This document shows positions 40,975 to 48,883 of a stretch of 54,300 bases of DNA, one piece after another. Numbering within the stretch: position 1 is the first letter of the stretch; every line of letters begins with the position of its first letter. The notes beneath the pieces are model-generated. The model made no database searches and was not told the origin of the DNA. It worked only from the letters and a program-made list of their open reading frames with translations. A program made the translations under genes and the position numbers. The stretch is from Oscillospiraceae bacterium (GTDB taxonomy: Bacteria; Bacillota; Clostridia; Oscillospirales; Ruminococcaceae): contig JAFQBT010000101.1 of NCBI GenBank assembly GCA_017399625.1, positions 1-54,300 of the forward strand, given 5' to 3'.

Positions 40975-41003
40975 TTGCGTAAGAACATGTTTAATGCTAT
41001 AAT
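40975..41003 (+). promoter_or_regulatory. sigma-A promoter of the zinc-ribbon membrane protein gene
   Basis: TTGCGT (40975-40980), a 17-bp spacer and TATAAT (40998-41003). Confidence 0.7.
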
Positions 41004-41044
41004 TATCTTAAAAGGACAAAGTTTGATTTATCGGAGTGACTGTT

Positions 41045-41269
41045 ATGAATTATAAAAAAGCGCAGATTTTAAGAGATACGCTCATGCTTATCGGCTTTAT
41101 TGCCATGTTTGCGGGCTATTTATGGAATCCGCTTGTAATAATCGGTTTCGTTGTGGCTCTTTCATGCCTGATTCCGGATTATCTTTATAACAGATGTCCT
41201 CATTGCGGAAAAAGGCTTGGAAGAAACGCAGGAAAGTTCTGTCAGCATTGCGGAAAAGAAATTGACTGA
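41045..41269 (+). CDS. small membrane protein with C-terminal zinc ribbon
   Basis: A 74-residue protein with two hydrophobic helices (about 11-25 and 28-46). A zinc ribbon follows: Cys51, Cys54, Cys66 and Cys69 (CPHC-x11-CQHC). ATG 41045 has GGAG about 8 nt upstream; an in-frame GTG three codons earlier overlaps that SD. No enzyme motif is present. The ribbon would face the cytoplasm and could bind a partner or nucleic acid. The next gene, also a membrane protein, starts 46 nt later. Confidence 0.75.
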   Translation: MNYKKAQILRDTLMLIGFIAMFAGYLWNPLVIIGFVVALSCLIPDYLYNRCPHCGKRLGRNAGKFCQHCGKEID

Positions 41270-41315
41270 TATAGACAGAGAGATAAACTTGAATTTAATG
41301 GGTGGGAATACAAAA

Positions 41316-41852
41316 ATGAACTTGGAAGAGTTAAGAAATGATATAACATTTAAACAGAAAAAAGGATTGCCGTTCATTTGTGCATCTGTTGTTATTTGGT
41401 CTTTGATTTTAATTGTAGTAGCACTGGATTTGCCGCAACAGCAAGAGAATATGCTTGTGTTTTGCTGCTCATGTCCATTGATGCCAATTGCCTGGTTGAT
41501 AGGCAAATTATTAAAAGTAGATATTTTTGAAAAAAGCAATCCGCTTGGCAACGTGGGATTTTTGTTTACCTGTAATCAATTTTTGTATCTGTTGATTGTA
41601 ATGTGGGTATTTAATGCTGTACCGGATAAGATGGTAATGGTATATGCAATGGTTTTTGGTGCACATTTACTTCCATATTCGTGGCTGTATAAGTCAATCA
41701 GTTACCGCATTTTTTCCATCATCATCCCAGTCGTTTCTTTGATGTTAGGATGTATGTTTTCGGCACTTGCTGTTGCTATCACACTTTTAACAATAGAAAT
41801 AGTATTTGCTGTTGCATTGTTTATTGAGTTACATAGGTTCAATAGTAAATAG
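41316..41852 (+). CDS. integral membrane protein, possibly DUF7010 family
   Basis: A 178-residue protein with about five or six hydrophobic helices after a charged N terminus (NLEELRNDITFKQKKGLP). That start resembles the uncharacterised DUF7010 family as I recall it. ATG 41316 is preferred because GGGTGGGA lies upstream; a longer frame would begin inside the zinc-ribbon gene. Codon use is different from the neighbours (many TTG, ATA, GTA codons and lower GC), which suggests recent transfer. Function is unknown. Confidence 0.72.
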   Translation: MNLEELRNDITFKQKKGLPFICASVVIWSLILIVVALDLPQQQENMLVFCCSCPLMPIAWLIGKLLKVDIFEKSNPLGNVGFLFTCNQFLYLLIVMWVFNAVPDKMVMVYAMVFGAHLLPYSWLYKSISYRIFSIIIPVVSLMLGCMFSALAVAITLLTIEIVFAVALFIELHRFNSK

Positions 41853-41900
41853 AAAAATCCCTTCCTTTGGCATACTGACAAATTCCAATATGTCTGACAG

Positions 41901-41931
41901 AAAAAGAGGCTCCCCAAAGAGCCTTTTTTTA
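41901..41931 (+). terminator. terminator after the membrane protein gene
   Basis: AAAAAGaGGCTC-cccaaa-GAGCCTTTTTTT, a short GC stem with a long T-run. Confidence 0.8.
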
Positions 41932-41979
41932 TTTTCCGCATATTATGCAAAAGAAATTTTATATGCAATAAAAAAATCA

Positions 41980-42008
41980 TTGATTATATCGCTTTAATGT
42001 GTTAAAAT
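41980..42008 (+). promoter_or_regulatory. sigma-A promoter of asnA
   Basis: TTGATT (41980-41985), a 17-bp spacer and TAAAAT (42003-42008), 36 bp before the GTG start. Confidence 0.7.
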
Positions 42009-42043
42009 ATTAAACGTGATTTTTCGAAGAAGGAGGGTTTTCC

Positions 42044-43051
42044 GTGAATATGGAAGAAAGAGAGGCGACTTTCGGTAATTTCAATATCCTTGAAACCGAA
42101 GTTGCGATCAAATTCATAAAGGACAGCTTTGAGCGCGAACTTGCGGATGCCCTTAACCTCACCCGTGTTTCCGCACCGCTTTTTGTCTTTCCGGAAACCG
42201 GTCTTAACGATAACCTGAGCGGCGTTGAACGCCCGGTTGAATTCGATATCCTCGATATCGGAAAGCGGAACGTCCAGGTGGTCCAGTCTCTTGCAAAATG
42301 GAAGCGTCTTGCGCTCAAAAAATACGGTTTCACCATCGGAACCGGTCTTTATACCGATATGAACGCAATCCGCAGGGACGAAACCCTTGATGCGCTTCAT
42401 TCGATTTACGTTGACCAGTGGGACTGGGAAAAAGTCATCAACCCGGAGGAGCGCAACCTCCATACCCTCAAAAACGCGGTAAAGGATATTTACGAAGCCC
42501 TTCGGGAAACCCAGTTCAAGCTCTGCGGAAGATTCCCGGGTTTTCGTCCCTTCCTTACGGAGGAGATAACTTTTATTTCAACTCAGGATCTTGAGGATTT
42601 TTATCCCGGAATGACCCCGAAGGAAAGGGAAGACGCCGTCACCGAAAAATACGGCGCGGTTTTCCTTATGCAGATAGGTCTTCCGCTTAAAAGCGGAAAA
42701 CCCCATGACGGAAGAGCCCCGGACTATGACGACTGGATGCTCAACGGCGATATCCTTGTCTGGAACCCGGTTCTTGAGCGGGCTTTTGAAATTTCATCCA
42801 TGGGAATCCGCGTTGACGCAAAGGCGCTTGATGCCCAGCTCCAGATTTCCGGCTGCAGCGAAAGAGCAAAGCTTCCTTTCCATAAAGCGCTCCTTAATAA
42901 CGAACTTCCCCAGACCATGGGCGGCGGCTTGGGTCAGTCCCGAATCTGCATGCTCCTCCTTGGAAAACGCCATATAGGCGAGGTCCAATCCTCCATCTGG
43001 TCGGAGGAAATGATCGCGGAATGCGAAGCGGAAGGTATCCACCTTCTTTAA
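42044..43051 (+). CDS. asnA: aspartate--ammonia ligase (AsnA type)
   Basis: Makes asparagine from aspartate, ammonia and ATP; the ammonia-dependent AsnA class is related to class II aminoacyl-tRNA synthetases. The 335-residue length is typical. Motifs include FVFPETGLNDNLSGVERPVEFDI, the GTGLYTDMNAIRRDE segment with substrate-binding Asp/Arg, and DWMLNGDILVWNPVLERAFEISSMGIRVD plus a C-terminal GGGLGQSRICMLLL motif-3-like stretch. GTG 42044 is chosen because GGAGGG is 6 nt upstream; the ATG at 42050 is 12 nt away. Confidence 0.96.
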   Translation: MNMEEREATFGNFNILETEVAIKFIKDSFERELADALNLTRVSAPLFVFPETGLNDNLSGVERPVEFDILDIGKRNVQVVQSLAKWKRLALKKYGFTIGTGLYTDMNAIRRDETLDALHSIYVDQWDWEKVINPEERNLHTLKNAVKDIYEALRETQFKLCGRFPGFRPFLTEEITFISTQDLEDFYPGMTPKEREDAVTEKYGAVFLMQIGLPLKSGKPHDGRAPDYDDWMLNGDILVWNPVLERAFEISSMGIRVDAKALDAQLQISGCSERAKLPFHKALLNNELPQTMGGGLGQSRICMLLLGKRHIGEVQSSIWSEEMIAECEAEGIHLL

Positions 43052-43089
43052 AACCGATACTCCTTATAATAACTTTCAATTTATTGCAG

Positions 43090-43127
43090 AAAAAAGAGGC
43101 AGAGCAAAAAGCTCTGCCTCTTTTTTC
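43090..43127. terminator. bidirectional terminator after asnA
   Basis: AAAAGAGGCAGAGC-aaaaa-GCTCTGCCTCTTTT; it also ends the convergent pseudouridine synthase gene. Confidence 0.9.
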
Positions 43128-43128
43128 G

Positions 43129-43752
43129 TTATAATTTAATAAAGATTTTTCTGTATTCTTCGGCGAATCCGGTTTCCTCCGGGGTGAACTCACGGAACTC
43201 GCCGGGTCTGAGCACCGGGTCGAGCACGAATTTTCCCATGGAGAGCCGCTGGAGATAAAAAATCCGGCAGCCGATGGATTTGAGCAAAAGTTTCACCTCG
43301 TGGCGCTTGCCTTCGGTAACGGTTATCACTGCGGAAAAGGTTTTTCCTTTAGGATTTTTTGCACAATGAGCACGGATCTTTTCGGGGATATGCTCAAGGT
43401 CCTGCTCAACGGTGCTCAAAGAAATTTCTTCAAGAAAAGCCGGTCTTGCGGCTTCGCCGTTTCCGTAAAGAGTTCCCCCTTCTTCGAGATTTTTTGTTTT
43501 TTCTTCGGTGATTTCTCCGAAGGCACGGAAGAAATACCGCTTTGTTATGCCGAATTCCGGCCTGAGCATCCGGAAGGTGAAATCCCCGTCATCGGTGATA
43601 AGGAGCAGACCTTCCGTATCTTTATCAAGCCTTCCCACGGGGAAAAGTCCTTCCCGAAGTTCCTTTGGGAAGCAGTCCATAACCGTTTTGTCTTTGGAAT
43701 CGGAAACGGCGGTAACAACGCCGCTTGGTTTGTTGAGCATGTAATATCGCAT
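43129..43752 (-). CDS. pseudouridine synthase, RsuA/RluE family without S4 domain
   Basis: Isomerises a specific uridine in rRNA. The 207-residue protein has the catalytic Asp in GRLDKDTEGLLLITDDG (about residues 39-55). It also has the family start YYMLNKPSGVVTA and the C-terminal EGKRHEVKLLLKSIGC. Most RsuA-type enzymes carry an N-terminal S4 domain of about 60 residues. Here the catalytic domain begins at residue 3, as in RluE, and no room for S4 exists in frame upstream. ATG 43752 has AAGGA about 11 nt upstream. It is probably co-transcribed with the PAP2 gene. Confidence 0.9.
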   Translation of the reverse strand: MRYYMLNKPSGVVTAVSDSKDKTVMDCFPKELREGLFPVGRLDKDTEGLLLITDDGDFTFRMLRPEFGITKRYFFRAFGEITEEKTKNLEEGGTLYGNGEAARPAFLEEISLSTVEQDLEHIPEKIRAHCAKNPKGKTFSAVITVTEGKRHEVKLLLKSIGCRIFYLQRLSMGKFVLDPVLRPGEFREFTPEETGFAEEYRKIFIKL

Positions 43753-43773
43753 TTTTTTCAAAATCCTTCGCAA

Positions 43774-44619
43774 TCAGAATCTGAATTTTTTGAAAATTGC
43801 GGGCCAGAGGGCGGTTGCGGCAACGGGAATCAGCAGATAGCGGATAAGGGAATAAACCGGTCCCACCGGAAGAAGCGCCTTCGGCACAAGATAAACGATG
43901 AGCACGAGCACGATTCCGCCGATATATCGGAGAACCCTTTTCTTAACCGGAACGCCTTCGGTTTCAAAATTGATGAATTTTGTTTCGATGAATGCGCCGA
44001 TGGCAACGCCGAGAGCGAATCCAAAACTTTTCCAGAAACTTGTATCGTCCCATGCCACCGCGAAGAACGGCAGATAAACAAGGGTGCTTATGAGGAAAAG
44101 AAGGGCTTTTTTCTCCCCGAATTTCTTGAAAAGTTTCCAGAGCAGGAGCGGAATCCCCATTCCGATAATGTATCCTGCGCCGACATCCATGGGCCAGTGA
44201 ACTCCGAGATAGAGCCTTGAAAGTCCGACGAAAGCCGGAACAATAAGGGCAACGCACCAGAACCATTTTTTGTCAAGGTATCTTGCGGCGGAACCGAAAA
44301 AGTTTGCGGAAGCATGGGTGTGTCCGCTTGGGAAGGAATATCCCGGTGCGGTGTGTTCCCGAAGAGTACGGATTCCTTCATAACCGATGGGGCGGGGAAT
44401 TTTGAAAACGCATTTTACCGAACTGACCAGCAGATTTCCGAAGGAAAGGCACCAGCAAAGCCAATAGCCCATATCCTTTTTATAACACCAATAGACAAAG
44501 GTTGCGACGAAAATAATAAAAAAATCTTCGCCGAGCATTGTTATCGCCTCAAAAATAAAATCCAGCGCCGGGTTTGCAGCAGACTGTATTGCGCGGATTA
44601 TTTCTGCCTGAAATTCCAT
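43774..44619 (-). CDS. PAP2-family membrane phosphatase
   Basis: A 281-residue integral membrane phosphatase. The three catalytic motifs are present: KCVFKIPRP (Kx6RP), PSGHTHAS and SRLYLGVHWPMDV (SRx5Hx3D). About six hydrophobic helices surround them. Likely substrates are lipid phosphates such as undecaprenyl diphosphate or phosphatidate, but this cannot be assigned. The C terminus has extra hydrophobic segments beyond the core domain. It is upstream of the pseudouridine synthase gene by about 21 nt. Confidence 0.93.
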   Translation of the reverse strand: MEFQAEIIRAIQSAANPALDFIFEAITMLGEDFFIIFVATFVYWCYKKDMGYWLCWCLSFGNLLVSSVKCVFKIPRPIGYEGIRTLREHTAPGYSFPSGHTHASANFFGSAARYLDKKWFWCVALIVPAFVGLSRLYLGVHWPMDVGAGYIIGMGIPLLLWKLFKKFGEKKALLFLISTLVYLPFFAVAWDDTSFWKSFGFALGVAIGAFIETKFINFETEGVPVKKRVLRYIGGIVLVLIVYLVPKALLPVGPVYSLIRYLLIPVAATALWPAIFKKFRF

Positions 44620-44775
44620 TCAATCACCTTCTTTCATAAAAATATAACATAAACGGCGGGATAATAAAAGCATATTTTTTTCAACAAAAGTTAATATTAA
44701 AAAATAATTAATGGATTTTGGATGTATTATATGTTATTATAAGAAAAAAGAGGCAAAAAGGGGAGAAATCGGAAG

Positions 44776-46005
44776 ATGAAAATCGAATGGACCCGTTCAA
44801 TGACAAGAAAAGCCGTAACATATATCGCCGCCGGCGCCGGAATAATCCTTGTTTATTTCATGATGAGCAATTTCGGCGAAGTGAAAAACCTTTGGAGCTC
44901 CGCAATGGATATTCTCCGTCCGTTTATCTTCGGCATTATTTTTGCCTATCTCCTCAACGGACCGCTTATGTTTTTCGAAAAGCAGTTCGCTTTTGTTGAA
45001 AAAGAAAAACCGCGGAAGGCCCTCCGGCGTGTTCTTGCAATAATCGTCACATGGATTGCGACAATCGCTGTTCTGGGCGCATTTTTCTATATCGTAATGC
45101 CGGACGTCACTAAGAGTATAAACGTCCTCATAAATAATATCCCGAGCTATCTTTCAAACCTCCAGTCCCTTGTTGGCGGTCTTGCGGAAACATATAAAAT
45201 CGAAACGCCTTTCATCGATTATTTCCTTGAATTTGAAATCAGCTCCGAAGTTTTTGCAACCCTCCTTAAGGAATACGGTGAGGAACTTCTTCCCCAGCTT
45301 GCAAACATCGCGAACCTTTCCGTCCAGATCGGCGGAGTTGTTTTTGATATCGTTATCGCAATAGTCCTTTCCATTTATATTATGTACAGCAAGGAAACCC
45401 TTATTGCCCAGCTCAAAAAAGGACTTTATGCGGTTCTTAAAAAGGAAACTTCCGCAAATCTTGTCAGATTTGCAAGGGAATCACACCGGATTTTCAGCGG
45501 ATTCATCAACGGAAAGCTCCTTGATTCCCTCATAATCGGAATCCTCTGCTTCATCGGAATGAGCATAATCGGATTTGAGTTTACGATGCTCATAAGCTTC
45601 ATCGTCGGCTGCACAAACGTAATTCCCTTCTTCGGACCCTTCCTCGGAGCAATCCCTTCGGTTCTCATCCTTCTGATGGTGGATCCCTGGCAGGCGCTCT
45701 GGTTCGGAATTTTTGTTCTGGTTCTCCAGCAGCTTGACGGAAACGTCATCGGACCGAAGATCCTCGGGGACAGCACCGGTCTTCCCGCGCTCTGGGTAAT
45801 GTTTGCGATCCTCGTGGGCGGCGGAATTTTCGGAGTTATCGGAATGTTCATCGGCGTTCCCGCTTTTGCGGTAATTTATAAATTCACAAAAGAATATCTT
45901 GAAAACAGGCTCCGGGAAAAGAATCTTCCGGAGCATACAGAAAATTATAAAGTCATAAAAGGAACAAAGGACCTTGACGACGTTGAGAAAGGGGCAGAAA
46001 AATGA
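44776..46005 (+). CDS. AI-2E family transporter (PerM/YdiK-like)
   Basis: A 409-residue membrane protein with about eight hydrophobic segments. The central soluble region (about 115-195) and the C-terminal PFFGPFLGAIPSVLI and LDGNVIGPKILGDSTGLPALWVM blocks are diagnostic of PF01594. Members include an autoinducer-2 exporter (TqsA) and sodium/proton antiporters, so the name does not fix the substrate. Its TGA overlaps the deoB ATG by 4 nt. GGGGAG lies about 12 nt upstream of the start. Confidence 0.94.
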   Translation: MKIEWTRSMTRKAVTYIAAGAGIILVYFMMSNFGEVKNLWSSAMDILRPFIFGIIFAYLLNGPLMFFEKQFAFVEKEKPRKALRRVLAIIVTWIATIAVLGAFFYIVMPDVTKSINVLINNIPSYLSNLQSLVGGLAETYKIETPFIDYFLEFEISSEVFATLLKEYGEELLPQLANIANLSVQIGGVVFDIVIAIVLSIYIMYSKETLIAQLKKGLYAVLKKETSANLVRFARESHRIFSGFINGKLLDSLIIGILCFIGMSIIGFEFTMLISFIVGCTNVIPFFGPFLGAIPSVLILLMVDPWQALWFGIFVLVLQQLDGNVIGPKILGDSTGLPALWVMFAILVGGGIFGVIGMFIGVPAFAVIYKFTKEYLENRLREKNLPEHTENYKVIKGTKDLDDVEKGAEK

Positions 46006-47177
46006 AAACAAAACGCGTTTTCTGGATTGTACTTGATTCGTTCGGAGTTGGCGAACTTCCGGATGCGGCGGCATTCGGTGATGAAGGCAGCAACACTCTT
46101 GCAGCCTGCGCAGCCAGCGGAAAACTTAATATTCCCAATATGATAAGCCTCGGTCTCGGAAATATCGAAGGCGTTTCCTCCATTGAAAAGGCGGAAAAAC
46201 CCCTTGGCGCTTTCTGCAGACTCAACGAAGTGAGCATGGGAAAAGATACCACCACCGGACATTGGGAACTTGCGGGACTTGTTTCCGAAAAAGCTTTCCC
46301 GACCTATCCGGAAGGCTTTCCGGAGGAAGTTATCAACATGTTCAGGGAAGCGACAGGTCTTGACGTTCTTTGCAACAAACCCTGCAGCGGAACCCAGGTA
46401 ATTGCCGATTTCGGCAGGGAGCATGTTGAAACCGGAAAGCCTATCGTTTATACCTCCGCGGACAGCGTTTTCCAGATTGCCGCGCATGAGGACGTTATCC
46501 CCCTTGAAAAACTCTATGAACTCTGTGAAAAATCCCGCGCTTTCCTCCAGGGCGAGCACGGAGTGGGAAGAGTTATTGCAAGACCTTTCAAAGGCGAATA
46601 TCCGGATTTTTACCGCACCAGCGGACGCCACGATTATTCCCTTGTTCCGCCGAAGGATTCCGCGCTTGATATCCTTATGAAAAAGGGTTTTGCGACCATC
46701 GGCGTCGGAAAGATTTTTGATATCTTTGCCGGAAAAGGCGTTTCCGAAACATACCGCACCGGTCCCAACAACATCGGAATGGAAAAAACCTCCGAACTCC
46801 AGGAGAAGGATTTTGAAGGCCTTTGCTTCGTCAATCTTGTGGATTTTGATATGGTTTACGGTCACAGGAACGATGCGGAAGGATATGCAAACGCCCTTTC
46901 CGAATTTGATGAATGGCTCGGCGGATTTATGGCAAAAATGAAAGAGGACGACGTGCTCATGATCACCGCCGACCATGGCTGCGATCCTTCAACTCCTTCC
47001 ACCGACCATTCCAGAGAATACATACCGCTTCTTGTTTATGGCGCGGGAATCAAAGCCGGAACCGACCTTGGCACCAGAAAATGCTATGCTGACCAGTCGA
47101 AGACCATCCTTGAGATGTTCGGCATTACCGAAGGCGAAACCGCCGGCGAAAGCTTCTGGAAAGAAATCAAAGCATAA
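46002..47177 (+). CDS. deoB: phosphopentomutase
   Basis: Interconverts (deoxy)ribose-1-phosphate and -5-phosphate, linking nucleoside phosphorolysis to the pentose phosphate pathway. The 391-residue alkaline-phosphatase-superfamily enzyme has metal ligands in the N-terminal LDSFGVGELPDA. The phosphorylated Thr region is MGKDTTTGHWEL. ITADHGCDPSTPSTDHSREYIPLLVYG carries the C-terminal Asp/His ligands. It completes the route from the udp product. It is translationally coupled to the AI-2E gene. Confidence 0.97.
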   Translation: MKTKRVFWIVLDSFGVGELPDAAAFGDEGSNTLAACAASGKLNIPNMISLGLGNIEGVSSIEKAEKPLGAFCRLNEVSMGKDTTTGHWELAGLVSEKAFPTYPEGFPEEVINMFREATGLDVLCNKPCSGTQVIADFGREHVETGKPIVYTSADSVFQIAAHEDVIPLEKLYELCEKSRAFLQGEHGVGRVIARPFKGEYPDFYRTSGRHDYSLVPPKDSALDILMKKGFATIGVGKIFDIFAGKGVSETYRTGPNNIGMEKTSELQEKDFEGLCFVNLVDFDMVYGHRNDAEGYANALSEFDEWLGGFMAKMKEDDVLMITADHGCDPSTPSTDHSREYIPLLVYGAGIKAGTDLGTRKCYADQSKTILEMFGITEGETAGESFWKEIKA

Positions 47178-47179
47178 CA

Positions 47180-47220
47180 AAAAAACCGGGGGCGAAGGAT
47201 CACTTTCGCCCCTGTTTTGT
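47180..47220 (+). terminator. terminator after deoB
   Basis: GGGGGCGAAG pairs with CTTTCGCCCC around a short loop, followed by TGTTTTG. The T-run is weak. Confidence 0.65.
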
Positions 47221-47280
47221 CTATGATTATTTAAAATTATAATACTTTTGATTATATAAAGAACGGAGGAATGGTATTCT

Positions 47281-48081
47281 GTGAAATTTATAAAAACCGC
47301 TTTTTGCTTTATTTTATGCGCTTTTTTGCTTGTGGGATGCTCTTTTGATATGAACGGAATCAACGATGTTGTTGAGGCTGTAAAACCGATAAACCTTTCC
47401 GGTGCGCTTAAATCCGAAGCGTTCACTCCGGAAGACGGAATTCCCGCATCGGAGCTCCATTTTGAAAAAATCAGCTTTACAAACACGAAGGAGGCAAAGA
47501 TCCGCATTGTTCCTTCTGAGGAAACAAGGGTGGAAGTTACCTGCCCTTCCGATATGGCGGAACACGGATTCAGGGTTTTAATCCGGGAAGGGGAAATTGA
47601 AATTTCCGTACCGAAGCAGACCAATTTCATAGCGGAAAAATTTGAAGTCACCGTTTTTGCGAACATTGAGGAAATCGAAATTTCCGGCGGAATCGCCCTG
47701 GAAATGGACGCGGCAGAATCCCGGAAAATCGATCTTGATATAGCCGGCGGAGCGGACGTTTATATCTATAACATTGCCGCGGCGGAGACGGATATCTATG
47801 TTGCGGGCGCCGCTTCCATGAACCTTTCCGGAAAAACCGAACTTCTTGAAGTTGAACTTGCCGGAGCCGGTTCCATCGACGCAAAAAGCCTTGTTTCCGG
47901 AAAAGCCGAAGTTAAAATAAGCGGCGCGGGAAGCGCGGAGCTTTCCGTAACCGATGAACTTCTTGCGGATGTTGACGGCGTCGGAAACCTCACCTATTAC
48001 GGCGACCCGGTGCTCAAGAATATTTCCGGCGGACTTACGGACGTTGAACAGGCTTCGAAGGAAATTTACGGAGGCATCTGA
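47281..48081 (+). CDS. lipoprotein with GIN (DUF2807-like) beta-helix domain
   Basis: A 266-residue exported lipoprotein with basic start, hydrophobic run and lipobox Cys20 (FLLVGC). The mature part has a regular repeat of short hydrophobic strands: EIEISGGIALEMDAAESRKIDLDIAGGADVYIYN, then GAASMNLSGKTELLEVELAGAGSIDAKSL and AEVKISGAGSAELSVTDELLADVDGVGNLTYYG. This is the head GIN domain signature, a right-handed beta-helix. The GTG at 47281 is used, 10 nt after GGAGGA; no ATG is in frame. It is probably in one operon with the EcsC and amidohydrolase genes. Confidence 0.85.
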   Translation: MKFIKTAFCFILCAFLLVGCSFDMNGINDVVEAVKPINLSGALKSEAFTPEDGIPASELHFEKISFTNTKEAKIRIVPSEETRVEVTCPSDMAEHGFRVLIREGEIEISVPKQTNFIAEKFEVTVFANIEEIEISGGIALEMDAAESRKIDLDIAGGADVYIYNIAAAETDIYVAGAASMNLSGKTELLEVELAGAGSIDAKSLVSGKAEVKISGAGSAELSVTDELLADVDGVGNLTYYGDPVLKNISGGLTDVEQASKEIYGGI

Positions 48082-48082
48082 A

Positions 48083-48883
48083 ATGCTCTTTTTCAGAAAG
48101 AAAACGCCTTATGAAAAGGAAATGGCGGCAGTCCTCAGAAAGGAACGCCGCTTTCTGGAAAGCCGGGAAAACCGTAAGGAAAGCTTTGTCAACCGGAAGC
48201 TTGCGGAAGTTGTTCCGGCAAAACTGCAGGGAACGCTGGATTCCGCCTTTGCAAAAGCCTTCGGTCTGATTTTTGAAAAAGGCACGAAGGTCATAGAAAA
48301 GACATACAGCCGCAAAAATCTCGAAATCGATTTTTACGAAAATCAGTATATGAACGCGGTTCTTGAAAACAAAAAGACCCTCCGTGCTTTTTCAAAAAAA
48401 GCAAAGGGCGCCGGAACCAAAAATATCCTCCTTTCCGGAACCGCGGGAGTCGGAATGGGAATCCTTGGAATCGGGATTCCGGATATCCCGGTTTTCACAG
48501 CCATTTTGCTGAAAAGCGTTTATGAAATCGCGCTGGACTACGGATTTGATTACGATTCGGAAAAAGAGCGCGCTTTTATACTCTGGGTAATAGAAACTGC
48601 CGTTTCCTGCGGCGAAAAAACCGCCGAAACCAACGGAAAAATCGAAAAATTCATAAAAACCGGCGAGCTCCCGGAAGATTATAACCGTGAGGAAGCCATA
48701 AAATCCGCCGCGGCAACCCTTTCGAAGGAACTTCTCTATATGAAATTTGTCCAGGGAATCCCGATAATCGGTGCAGTGGGCGGTTTTTATGATGCGGTCT
48801 ATATGAAGCGCATCAACGAATTTGCGAACATAAAATACCGCAAGCGCATGCTTTTAAAAATGAAAAGGGGTGCTGAAAAATGA
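48083..48883 (+). CDS. EcsC family protein
   Basis: A 266-residue protein matching the EcsC family (PF12787), named after the third gene of the Bacillus ecs locus. Features are the charged N-terminal helix (YEKEMAAVLRKERRFLE), the glycine-rich hydrophobic GTAGVGMGILGIGIPDIPVFTAILLKSVYEIALDYGFDY, and the C-terminal FVQGIPIIGAVGGFYDAVYMKRINEFANIKYRKRML. Such proteins associate with membranes but have no known activity. It starts 1 nt after the lipoprotein stop, and its own stop overlaps the next start. Confidence 0.9.
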   Translation: MLFFRKKTPYEKEMAAVLRKERRFLESRENRKESFVNRKLAEVVPAKLQGTLDSAFAKAFGLIFEKGTKVIEKTYSRKNLEIDFYENQYMNAVLENKKTLRAFSKKAKGAGTKNILLSGTAGVGMGILGIGIPDIPVFTAILLKSVYEIALDYGFDYDSEKERAFILWVIETAVSCGEKTAETNGKIEKFIKTGELPEDYNREEAIKSAAATLSKELLYMKFVQGIPIIGAVGGFYDAVYMKRINEFANIKYRKRMLLKMKRGAEK

